The notes below the pieces were generated by a model. It did not search any database, had not been told where the DNA came from, and worked only from the letters and a program-made list of their open reading frames with translations. Shown here in pieces: positions 46,346 to 57,056 of a stretch of DNA of 64,000 nucleotides. How positions within the stretch are numbered: position 1 is the stretch's first letter; every line of letters begins with the position of its first letter. Made by a program: the position numbers and the translations under genes. Origin of the DNA: Harmonia axyridis. Taxonomy: Eukaryota > Arthropoda > Insecta > Coleoptera > Coccinellidae. The DNA lies in assembly GCF_914767665.1 (NCBI RefSeq), contig NC_059505.1, positions 19,713,506 through 19,777,505 of the forward strand, given 5' to 3'.

Positions 46346-49022
46346 ACAATTTTAATTCCCAATATACAACAATAGTTATAAGTATGATAAGGGGTGTGAG
46401 AAAATTGATCCCGATGGGGACCTTCTTCAGGACTCTACAATAGCAATAGAAAACAGTCAAAAACATGGCAATCACAAAACATGTAAAAATAGTACATACC
46501 GAAATACAGAGTTGTAAAGATCTTATTTCAACACAAATCAATAGCTCTCAAGAAAGCAATGAACAAGAACATCAACAAATTAAGCGAAAAAAGATCTGAT
46601 ATTTCGTTAGCACAAGAGTAGAAATCAATTATCATATGTAAATAAGGTAAACAGAATAATCAACAAAATGAGAGGCTGTCAAAAATGTTGTCAACCAGAC
46701 TTGCCACAGAATACACGCACATGACAAATGAAACATAGAATAGCATTAAATCACACTTGGTCGCAGTAATTCACTCTCACCGAACTCAGAACAAATGCGA
46801 TTATTGAAAGACTGCATGAACCGAATCCAATCCCCTCTCACAGAAATAGTCCGGAACACAGAATTCATTATTACGTTATCCCGACTGTAAAACTTGTGGA
46901 AATATTCATTCCATTTGATCCATCCAATTCACTGCCACCAAACTGGTCATAATGAATCAAATAAGTATAGATGGAGCTAATATGTTTACATCCCTTCTGT
47001 AATTCATAGAACAAGTGTGGCGTTTAATATGGTACTTCTCTAAGAAACATCTTTTCTTTCCACTAACTGCACATTCAAGAATTTTGGTGGAATCATAATT
47101 CATTGGGTGATCTTTGTCCCGGGTATGGTCTGCTAGGGCACAAATCTTATTTGGATTCTTGATGTCGCTCTTGTGTTGAGCAATCCTTCTCTTCAAAAGC
47201 TGAGATGTCTGACCAATATACACCTCACTACATATTGAACATGGAATACAATATACCACACCACTCATATTATCAACAGTCATCCTATCTTTCACTCGAC
47301 TGTATAGTCTGTCAATTTTAAAATAAGATTTCGGAATCAATTTAATTTGTGTGGTCTTTAGGAGGTTAATTAATGCATTAGTCATACCATTTATTAGGGG
47401 AATAGAAGAGTAAAGAATTCTATCTACGTTCTCAGTTTCCACAGTGGTGGATGCGCCCCTCTCTCCATTCGTTGGCTGTCTCGAAGGAGTGGTATTGTAT
47501 ATTAATCTGGACAACAACCTCTTTGGGTATCCATTCTCTAGCATCAATTGTAACAATAACCTCAGATTCTGCTGCCTTAGACTTGGATGGGCAACTTTTT
47601 CGATGCGATTCTTCAATCCTAAAATCATGTTTACCTTTTGTCCATGTGGATGATTGGAAAAATGGTGTAAGTATCTCCCTGAACTTGTTGGCTTTCGGTA
47701 CCAATCCAGAATCAGCCTATTTTTCGGTGTTCGAATCACCCTTGTATCCAGGAATGGGACACCACTCGCTGTTTCTTCCTCCAACGTAAACTGTATACTT
47801 TCATGTTCACTGTTGAACCTGTTTAGAACGAAAGCAACCTGGTCTTTAGGTACAGCACATATTAGATCATCAACATATTTCTTGATGAAAGGAATGTGAA
47901 AAGGAATGCTAACAAGAATGCAGTCCAGAAGGAAATCCATTTCTACTTCAGCAATGGACGGACTGAAGTTGGAACCCATAGGGAACCGAGCACCTGTTTG
48001 AAGAACCTACCATTAAAAAGAAAATAGTTAGAAGAAAACAGGAACTTAATGGCATGGATGAATTCTTCTTTTGGTAGACTAGTGTGGTTTTTGATAGTAT
48101 CCCACTTGTTCTCAACAGCTGAGACTGCCAACTCTACAGGAATGTTGGTGAAAAGAGATACAATGTCCAGGCTGATCAGGACATAATCAACAGGTAACTG
48201 GAAACCATTCACACATTGGGCAAAAGCAAAGGAATCTTCAATAAAATATCTACTTCTGGTGGAAGAAAGATATTTAGACAGGATGTCTGAAACAAAAACT
48301 GACAGTTTGGAAGTGGGGGTGTTGACAGATGATATTATTGGTCTCAAGGCAAGAATGGGATTGTGGATTTTTGGTAAACCGTAGAATCTAGCGGGAACTG
48401 AATTATAAATGTACAGTAATTCACCTTGTACTTGTGTTATGTGGCCCCCACTGACCCATCGCTTAATCAATGCATTACATTTACCTTGTATTGTAATGGT
48501 TGGATCTCTGTTAGGAAGAAGTTGGTAATATTGTTCATTGAGCAAAATTGTGTTGGAGAGCTCTATGTACTGATCCTTATCCATCAATACCGTAACATTG
48601 CCTTTATCAGCCCGTAACACAAGCAATTCTTGATGTTGACTTAGGTACCTCTTACAGTGGTAAAATTCTCTCTGGAAAACATTATTAGTCCTTCTTCCAG
48701 GTTTGATGTAGTTGGTTATAATATTAGCAGCTTGGGAACGTTTGATGTTCTTCCCCTCATCTGACAGTCTATCATTAAGGTCTATAATGCTCTCTACATC
48801 TGCCAACAGTCCCGACATGGAAACCTCCTTCAAAGGAATATCAATGCCGAATCTGGGGCCCAGTGCTAGGAATTTCAATATTCTATCTGGTATAATCACA
48901 GAACTAACATTCTTAACCCACCTTTCTTGTGGTTCTACTCTCTTTAGAAGTTCATCCGATAGAGCTCTCACCTTCATCAGATTTCTCTCCTTGACAGCAG
49001 CAAATTCTCTTCTGTACCTTCT
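46345..49022 (-). mobile_element. PLE family A copy 3, left arm of a head-to-head palindrome
   Basis: Minus-strand copy whose 5' end faces copy 4 across a 38-bp spacer (49023-49060). The two arms are near-identical. A deletion of about 48 bp near 46407 removes half of the hammerhead-like motif and following bases. Confidence 0.9.
46407..46434 (-). ncRNA. Disrupted hammerhead-like motif, PLE A copy 3
   Basis: AGTC, CTGAAGA and stem II remain, but GAAACGTCGACT is deleted, so no core can form. The join reads CCCATCGGGATCAATTTTC. Confidence 0.6.
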
Positions 49023-49060
49023 GGACTGGTAAGATTCAAAACGAATTAGCATCTCTGGTG
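46957..49060 (-). pseudogene. PLE A copy 3: RT and GIY-YIG, two frame shifts
   Basis: Coding starts at the spacer (FESYQSRRYRREFAAVKERN), runs through the N-terminal region and RT to about 47982, where one G is missing from the GGGG of the PMGSNF codons (compare 497-501). The frame then shifts. From 47979 to about 46985 it continues with YVDD (near 47880) and GIY-YIG (near 47260). A second one-base loss near 46983 alters the last 35 codons. The frame read upstream of 49060 is simply the antisense of copy 4. Otherwise about 99 percent like copy 1 by eye. A recently inserted copy, already inactive. Confidence 0.88.
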
Positions 49061-49092
49061 GAAGGTACGGAAGAGAATTTGCTGCTATCAAG

Positions 49093-51212
49093 GTGAGAAA
49101 TCTGATAAAGGTGAGAGCTCTATCGGATGAACTTCTAAAGAGAGTAGAACCACAAGAAAGGTGGGTTAAGAATGTTAGTTCTGTGATTATACCAGATAGA
49201 ATATTGAAATTCCTAGCACTGGGCCCCAGATTCGGCATTGATATTCCTTTGAAGGAGGTTTCCATGTCGGGACTGTTGGCAGATGTAGAGAGCATTATAG
49301 ACCTTAATGATAGACTGTCAGATGAGGGGAAGAACACCAAACGTTCCCAAGCTGCTAATATTATAACCAACTACATTAAACCTGGAAGAAGGACTAATTA
49401 TGTTTTCCAGAGAGAATTTTACCACTGTAAGAGGTACCTAAGTCAACATCAAGAATTGCTTGTGTTACGGGCTGATAAAGGCAATGTTACGGTATTGATG
49501 GATAAGAATCAGTACATAGAGCTCTCCAACACAATTTTGCTCAATGAACAATATTACCAACTTCTTCCTAACAGAGATCCAACCATTACAATACAAGGTA
49601 AATGTAATGCATTGATTAAGCGATGGGTCAGTGGGGGCCACATAACACAAGTACAAGGTAAATTACTGTACATTTATAATTCAGTTCCCGCTAGATTCTA
49701 CGGTTTACCAAAAAATCCACAAACCCATTCTTGCTTTGAGACCAATAATATCATCTGTCAACACCCCCACTTCCAAACTGTCAGTTTTTGTTTCAGACAT
49801 CCTGTCTAAATATCTTTCTTCCACCAGAAGTAGATATTTCATTGAAGATTCCTTTGCTTTTGCCCAATGTGTGAATGGTTTCCAGTTACCTGTTGATTAT
49901 GTCCTGATCAGCCTGGACGTTGTATCTCTTTTCACCAACATTCCTGTAGAGTTGGCAGTCTCAGCTGTTGAGAACAAGTGGGATATTATCAAAAACCACA
50001 CTAGTCTACCAAAAGAAGAATTCATCCATGCCATTAAGTTCCTGTTATCCTCTAACTATTTTCTTTTTAATGGTAGGTTCTTCAAACAGGTGCTCGGTTC
50101 CCCTATGGGTTCCAACTTCAGTCCGTCCATTGCTGAAGTAGTAATGGATTTCCTTCTGGATTGCATTCTTGTTAGCATTCCTTTTCACATTCCTTTCATC
50201 AAGAAATATGTTGATGATCTAATATGTGCTGTACCTAAAGACAAGGTTGCTTTCGTTCTAAACAGGTTCAACAGTGAACATGAAACTATACAGTTTACGT
50301 TGGAGGAAGAAACAGCGAGTGGTGTCCCATTCCTGGATACAAGGGTGATTCGAACACCGGAAAATAGGCTGATTCTGGATTGGTACCGAAAGCTAACAAG
50401 TTCAGGGAGATACTTACACTATTTTTCCAATCATCCACATGGACAAAAGGTAAACATGATTTTAGGATTGATGAATCGCATCGAAAAAGTTGCCCATCCA
50501 AGTCTAAGGCAGCAGAATCTGAGGTTATTGTTACAATTGATGCTAGAGAATGGATACCCAAAGAGGTTGTTGTCCAGATTAATATACAATACCACTCCTT
50601 CGAGACAGCCAACGACTGGAGAGAGGGGCGCATCCACCACTGTGGAAACTGAGAAAGTAGATAGAATTCTTTACTCTTCTATTCCCCTAATAAATGGTAT
50701 GACTAATGCATTAATTAACCTCCTAAAGACCACACAAATTAAATTGATTCCGAAATCTTATTTTAAAATTGACAGACTATACAGTCGAGTGAAAGATAGG
50801 ATGACTGTTGATAATATGAGTGGTGTGGTATATTGTATTCCATGTTCAACATGTAGTGAGGTGTATATTGGTCAGACATCTCAGCTTTTGAAGAGAAGGA
50901 TTGCTCAACACAAGAGCGACATCAAGAATCCAAATAAGATGTGCCCTAGCAGACCATACCCGGGACAAAGATCACCCAATGAATTATGATTCCACCAAAA
51001 TTCTTGAATGTGCAGTTAGTGGAAAGAAAAGATGTTTCTTAGAGATGTACCATATTAAACGACACACTTGTTCTATGAATTACAGAAGGGATGTAAACAA
51101 TATTAGCTCCATCTATACTTATTTGATTCATTATGACCAGTTTGGTGGCAGTGAATTGGATGGATCAAATGGAATGAATATTTCCACAAGTTCTACAGTC
51201 GGGATAACGTAA
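49093..51212 (+). pseudogene. PLE A copy 4: RT and GIY-YIG, two frame shifts
   Basis: N-terminal part 49093-49710 is open. One extra A in the A run at about 49711-49716 (GLPKIHK codons) shifts the frame. RT and endonuclease then continue from about 49717 to 50940, with YVDD near 50210 and VVYCIPC near 50826. Loss of two bases near 50940 (AAGATGTGCC against AAGATTTGTGCC at 1330) shifts it again, and the end is coded from about 50941 to 51212. The lesions differ from those of copy 3, so the arms have decayed independently or were copied from different errors. Neither arm encodes a whole protein. Confidence 0.88.
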
Positions 51213-51648
51213 TAATGAATTCTGTGTTCCGGACTATTTCTGTGAGAGGGGATTGGATTCGGTTCATGGAGTCTTTCAATAATCGCATTTGTTCTGAGTT
51301 CGGTGAGAGTGAATTACTGCGACCAAGTGTGATTTAATGCTATTCTATGTTTCATTTGTCATGTGCGTGTATTCTGTGGCAAGTCTGGTTGACAACATTT
51401 TTGACAGCCTCCCATTTTGTTGATTATTATGTTTACCTTATTTACATATGATAATTGATTTCTACTCTTGTGCTAACGAAATATCAGATCTTTTTTCGCT
51501 AAATTTGTTGATGTTCTTGTTCATTGCTTTCTTGAGAGCTATTGATTTGTGTTCAAATAAGATCTTTACAACTCTGTATTTCGGTATGTACTATTTTTAC
51601 ATGTTTTGTGATTGCCATGTTTTTGACTGTTTTCTATTGCTATTGTAG

Positions 51649-51688
51649 AGTCCTGAAGAAGGTCCCCATCGGGTTCGAAACGTCGACT
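51649..51688 (+). ncRNA. Hammerhead-ribozyme-like motif, PLE A copy 4
   Basis: AGTC, CTGAAGA, GGTCCC/GGGTTC, GAAAC, GTC, GACT. One stem II pair is lost by A to T change compared with copy 2. Confidence 0.55.
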
Positions 51689-51788
51689 AAATGAAATAAA
51701 GAAGAGTGAAATTATAACACTTATCAATTTTCCCACACCCCTTATCATACTTATAACTATTGTTGTATATTGGGAATTAAAATTGTTG

Positions 51789-51812
51789 ATATATATATAT
51801 ATATATATATAT
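51789..51812. repeat. (TA)n microsatellite
   Basis: TA array at the outer right end of the PLE A palindrome. Confidence 0.95.
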
Positions 51813-52000
51813 AGATTTGTTCGACCGCTTATACAGACCCAAATCGATATACTCCACCGACTTTTCAGTCCAAAACTGACGTTGTCAGACCCGGCTCCGG
51901 GTCTGGTAGCGTTTAACCATATATTCTTGATCAGGGACGTTCGGGGATGCCAGGGGTAAATTTTCAGCCGGGTGTGAAAAATCGGTAAAACATCATTATA

Positions 52001-52625
52001 CAGGGTGTTTCCTAAACATGCGGCAAAAATTCAGGGGGTTGTTCCTTGGACTATTTCAAGCCTGTTTTGTCCTTGGATGATTTTTGAAAAACCTCTTTGT
52101 TTCGAAGATACAGGGCGAACAACATTTTTCATATTTTTAAAATTAATAATAGTTTAAATAAAAATGCGTACCGCACTGTGTTTACTAAGTAGGTACAATT
52201 TATTTTTAAATTTGTTTAACAACATTCCAATTACTAAAAACGGCCAGTTTTTAGTTATGGGGCCATCTAAAATCATTAGTTTATACCACTCCAGTAGAAA
52301 ATGTGGAAGACTTGCGAAATCGGATCATTGCTGGGTGTAACTTAATAAGAAATGATCCTGGTGTTTTTGAAAGGGTTCGGCAGTCAATGAGGAGAAGATT
52401 GGATGCTTGTATGCTGGCTAGAGGTGGTCATTTTCAACAGTTTTTGTAGGTTGAGTTGAATTTTCATATAATTTTTCATAATAAAATGTTATTATCTGAA
52501 ATTTTGTTTCCCCTATATCTTCGAAACAAATAGGTTTTTCAAAAATCATCAAAGGACAAAATATTCTTAGAATAGTCCAAGGAACAACCCCCTGAATTTT
52601 TGCCGCATGTTTAGGAAACACCCTG
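52001..52625 (+). mobile_element. Internally deleted mariner-type element, TA target duplication
   Basis: Ends CAGGGTGTTTCCTAAACATG and its reverse complement (inverted ends about 60 bp, with few mismatches), flanked by TA at 51999-52000 and 52626-52627. Between them about 52249-52449 encodes the last 66 residues of a Tc1/mariner transposase (GHLKSLVYTTPVENVEDLR, RRRLDACMLARGGHFQQFL, stop). The catalytic part is gone, so it can move only with help. Confidence 0.85.
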
Positions 52626-52627
52626 TA

Positions 52628-53819
52628 TATACAGAAAACTTCAGGGTTCGGCCAGTGCGAGGGCGCTTGTATCGATTCCAACACGCTGTATATAATTGAT
52701 ATATTCGATCTACTTCTCCAGACCCTAAATATGACAACGCTGTAGATTGTATATATACTTAAACCTTACACTCCGCACTGCTTATACAAACCCGGTATAT
52801 AGGACCGACGTCGAAAGAAATCATTTTTTATTTGTTCTTATAGAGCTTGTAAATCGGATATTTCATTTTTCTGATATGAACATCTAAAAACCATACGATT
52901 TGAAGGTTATACAAACCCGGTACATTGAATAGACGTCATGAGAATTGAAAAGTGATCCTTTCGATTATGAACCTAGCACCCATACTCGAAGAACTTATTG
53001 AAACTAATAGTATTCTTCCATGGGAGTCGTTGTAATAAATGCTTTCCTCTAGAGAACTTGGAATTCTGCTTAATGGAACAGAGATACATGGAAAATTTTA
53101 TAAGTGGTACAAATTTTCTTAATAACTTAAATGAAACGTATAAACTATGATTCTAAATTATAAGTGAACGTAAGAGGTTCTTTCATATACCATTCATTTG
53201 AATCTGTCCCAAACTTAAAAATCCGAAGTTGTTGGAGTTGTACATCTCACTGGGCACGAAACAGGTTCTGTCATATGTATCCTTCGATAAGGAAGCAATT
53301 CGTTCAAAAATATACGAACGTTGAGTCTAGAGTTTATGAAACACTCATTCTATTGAAAATTATTTCACGCCTATCAATCAACGAAACTTCGAGAAAAGAG
53401 GTTTCCTATCTGTTTCCAAAAATTCTTCATAATTTTCCTGCCTATGATTGCACGAAACAAGTGAATGCGGAAACTTCTCTTGAGAAAAGAAGAAGTAAAT
53501 TGGCCAGATTCGAAAATATTTCTGGCAAATCAAGAGTTGCATGCCAAACATATACTGTTCAGATAACTTCAAAGCGAAATAATTATCGAATTGGAATCAA
53601 CGTGGAAAATGAAGACGAAAAATGAACTAAGGTAGAAAATCATATAAGAATCGAAAGAACTCAAATTACACGGAAACTATGGATTTAGGGTTATCAATAA
53701 ATATGACTCAAACGACCGCAAATGAGTCATACCATCTTATTCTCCAAGGTTCAAGTCTAATTTGGAATCACCCTGTATAGAACTTGAGTTATTGTCTACT
53801 CTAACTTAAGTTAACTCAT
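52628..53819. other. Non-coding sequence with short repeated strings
   Basis: TATACAAACCCGGTA occurs at 52790 and 52909, each followed within 25 bases by GACGTC. A 153-codon frame at 53164-53625 shows no motif or codon pattern that supports a gene. CACCCTGTA at about 53770 may be a transposon edge. Confidence 0.4.
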
Positions 53820-54962
53820 AAATCATATATTTCAGCCATTTACATTAAATGCAGGTGATATATGTAAGGAAGGAAAACGACTTCATGATTTGATTCTTGT
53901 ATGAAAATTAGAAGGAGTATTTCAATTTTTTTTCGAAATCAGCCTCATTTCCAAGATACATTCCGGACAGCCCAAATAGTGTGTTAGCGAGTTTATGGTT
54001 TTTGATATTTATAACTGCTCTGAATAAACATCGAATAATATTACTTTGCATAATGTTCGAAATTATTCTTGTGAGAATGATATTTTAGATATATAAATAG
54101 ACTTTGGAAAAGAATATCGAAAGAGCAGAGTAGATACTTTTTTTGAAATGAATCGAAGCTTACAAGTGTATCTGACCACTTTCAATACAGGCACAGGAAA
54201 TCTTAGAATATTTCAGTCTTTGGTGCACTAACTCATTGATATGAAATGAGAACTGGTAAGATCTAGTGACAATAGAAAAGTATTCACAATATGGAAATTC
54301 TTCAAGAAATATTTTGCCATCAAAAAACCATAACAAAGTTGAATTCTTCAAATATATCGTTCAGGAAAACAATTATTGAAGAAATAGGTTAGGACACCAT
54401 TTCCATTCTGTATAAACTTTATTTGGATATAAAGTGATCATCTATCTATTTCACAACAACGAAAAACATCTCGCTTTGTTCGAACAAAATCGTAAGATAA
54501 TGAAAAATTGTTTCGTCATTCGAAAGAAGTCTTTCACGCAGGCGGCACGGAGGTTAAACTGGTACTTCCAAATTTTTATTGATACGAAAAAAAATTCCAC
54601 TTCGAGTCAAAAATACGATTAAAATTTTTATCTGGATGTTTGTCGCTGATCTCTGAATGCCCTCAACAATTGTTGTTGTTCAAGCGACTTAACGCTTGAA
54701 GGAGGTCTAACCTCCGATGCCGTCTGCGTGGAAGAATTTTTTCGAATGACGATACAATTTTTCATTCTCTTACGATTTTGATGGAAAAAAGCGTAGATAT
54801 TGTTCGTTGTTGTGAAATAGATACCTATTTTAATCACTTTATTTCCATATACAGTAGACACTCCTTCTGATTTTCATACAAGAATCAAATCATGAAAACG
54901 TTTTCCTTCCTTACATAGATCACCTGCACAGAATGTAAATAGCTGAAATATATGATTTTCGA
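53820..54962. repeat. Imperfect inverted repeat with a one-sided insertion
   Basis: About 53820-53915 pairs with 54862-54962, and 54400-54560 pairs with 54700-54835. About 480 bases in the left arm (53916-54400) have no partner. Probably an old fold-back element with an insertion; its ends were not defined. Confidence 0.65.
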
Positions 54963-56280
54963 GCTGCGTACAGAAAATTCCAAATGAGTATTTCTCATGA
55001 CGACGGCCGTATTTACTTGGCTTGTATAAGTTGCCAAGTGTTAGTTTCAGGTTCATATACAGAAAGGATGAAATATCTAATATAGAAATAGTTGCCTTTC
55101 ATTTTCGGCCTACTACATTGAGGGACTGGAGACGTTGATTGGACCATAACAATTATATACAGAGTGGGGCGTTCTCGCATGTCAACTTCGATCTTGTTTA
55201 TTCGACATTCAAAAGAGCGTGAAATTTTCGGGTTATTGTAGCATCGTTTAACTGGCATAAGTTGTGTTGAGAACTGAAGGAACTATGTCCACGCGGATCG
55301 AATGAATAGTAAAAATTGCGACAGCTATGAGTATTATTATTATTATTATTACATTTTTTATAGAATAGATTCTGATTACTCCATTAGACAATTTAATTAG
55401 TTCATGATATTGTTTGAAGCAATATTTTATTATAGCCTCACTAATTTTAGTGATACAAATTCTTCTTCTTCAACCTGTATTCGTCCACTCCTGGACATAG
55501 GACTCTTTCAACCGCTTCCATGTCTCCCCCTGTGCTACGTTTATCCACCTCTTACCAGCAATCCTCCTAATACAAATAATTACTCAACTGAAATCTGTTT
55601 TGTAGGTATCGACATTGAAAGAGAGGTTCTTTAAATTAAGCAATGTGCACCGAAGAGGCATCATTACAGATCGGAAGATAGTGTAAATATATTAGAAGTT
55701 ATTCCTAGCCAAGATTATTTTGATTTTTCCCTAGGACCCCATACATGCATTTCTGATTCGAATCACACACAATGTTAAAGATGAGAAAAATAGTTTTCGT
55801 TTTCGCATAATAAGCCGAAAATTATCTCGAACGATAGAGTTCGACTCCCTGATGAAAAATCATATGTCAAATTCTTTGTTTGTCCTTCCGTCAGTATGCC
55901 TGTTTGTGTGTATGTCATTCCATCCGTATGTCTGATTGTCTTTTCGTACTTCTGTATGTCCGTCTATTCAAATGTTTCTTGGTCTGCCTTTCTGTATATC
56001 TGTGTTAAAGCAACAAGAAGTTGAAAATGGAGTATAAAGAATATTTTCCATAACATTTTTATCATTAGTGCTATAGTTATGAAACCAAAAATTCTACAGG
56101 CGCTTTTTTCATTAGTATCTATTGGTGTAATCATTTTTTATTGCAATTAGTTATTATAGTTATGATACAATCTTGTGATTTTTAAATGTATATCATAAAA
56201 ATTTCTATGAGAAAAGAAATTGCTTTCATTTCCCTTTCATAATGTTAACATGATATATAAATTGCTCATCAAGCTATATA
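54963..56280. other. Non-coding sequence
   Basis: An (ATT)n run at about 55328-55350, a CTTCAACCTGTATTCGTCCA string near 55468 that resembles the 3' part of RTE-like LINEs, and a stretch of GTATGTCTG-like imperfect repeats at 55880-56000. No gene seen. Confidence 0.4.
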
Positions 56281-56304
56281 TATAATAATAATAATAATAA
56301 TAAT
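56281..56304. repeat. (TAA)n microsatellite
   Basis: Left border of the BEL element. The same repeat resumes at its right border (63129-63143). Confidence 0.93.
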
Positions 56305-56799
56305 TGTTACGTCGTGAAAATTTGTTGTTGGCGCCACCTGCGGCCGCGGTATTACCCGGTCGGTAAAAACCCGGTCGGAAAACCCGGTCGGTAAACAAAC
56401 ATCGCCATAATAATAATAATAATTTTTCTCAAGTGTCAAACTGTGCTTATCGAATCTAAAATTTATCAAACTAAGTTATTTGATTACTTAAAATTCATCT
56501 AATCATCTGTCATCTTTATACATTTTCAATTTCTTCTGTTAAAAACTGATTGAGCAATTTCGAGTTAATTGTGTGTTACTCAAATTGAGTGATAACCACG
56601 AAGCCGGTGCAGAAGAGGTTAATCATCCCTTTTACCCATCCACCTGACCATCTTCTGCCACCAGATTAGGGGGTAAATTCCCAGACATCATCTCTCTTAA
56701 CTCACGAGGTAAGTGCACACAAATTCTTTCAAGTTGCTTAATCTCTCAATAGTTATCGTCATCTGAAATTGGTTGCAATAAATAATTTGCGATCATTTA
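56305..56799 (+). repeat. BEL 5' LTR
   Basis: Starts TGTTACGTCGTG, holds three tandem copies of CCCGGTCGG(T)AAAA near 56355-56395 and a (TAA)n run near 56408, and ends GATCATTTA. The primer site TGGTTCCGAAACCCGGG starts at 56801. Confidence 0.92.
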
Positions 56800-56800
56800 T

Positions 56801-56817
56801 TGGTTCCGAAACCCGGG
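56801..56817 (+). promoter_or_regulatory. BEL primer binding site (putative)
   Basis: TGGTTCCGAAACCCGGG, two bases inside the LTR edge. It begins TGG as expected for a tRNA 3' CCA; the exact tRNA was not identified. Confidence 0.6.
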
Positions 56818-57056
56818 AATTGTTCAATTAATTCCATAATTTCAGTCTAATTTCAATTTCCGTTCATCTGATTATTCGTTTAAATTCGCCGTTTAATTTT
56901 CTTTTCAATAAATCAAGTGGAAAATTAATTGAACGGCTTATCGCGCGTCATCTGTTTATTATCTCCTTTGGCAAGATAAGCATCGTCTGTTCACTTTTCG
57001 AACTATAAATTCCGAATCAATTTATTTCTTTATAACGGGGTCGTTCGAAAGTTAAA

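Larger units (their letters stand above)
49061..51788 (+). mobile_element. PLE family A copy 4, right arm of the palindrome
   Basis: Plus-strand mirror of copy 3, from GGAAGGTACGGAAGAG to the family 3' terminus, then (TA)n. Confidence 0.9.

Noticed and set aside
47432..47789. Open frames of 70-112 codons antisense to the PLE A genes, repeated at every copy
   Set aside because: They are mirror images of the RT coding sequence and appear only because the sense strand is conserved.
53164..53625. 153-codon open frame
   Set aside because: No motif, no start context, no similarity I recognise, and it lies in non-coding repeat-like DNA.
55460..55580. String resembling an RTE-like LINE 3' part
   Set aside because: Too short, no coding part and no tail; recognised only from a vague resemblance.
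56281..56422. TAA runs as a CRISPR or satellite array
   Set aside because: Simple trinucleotide repeats tied to LINE tails and the BEL LTR.
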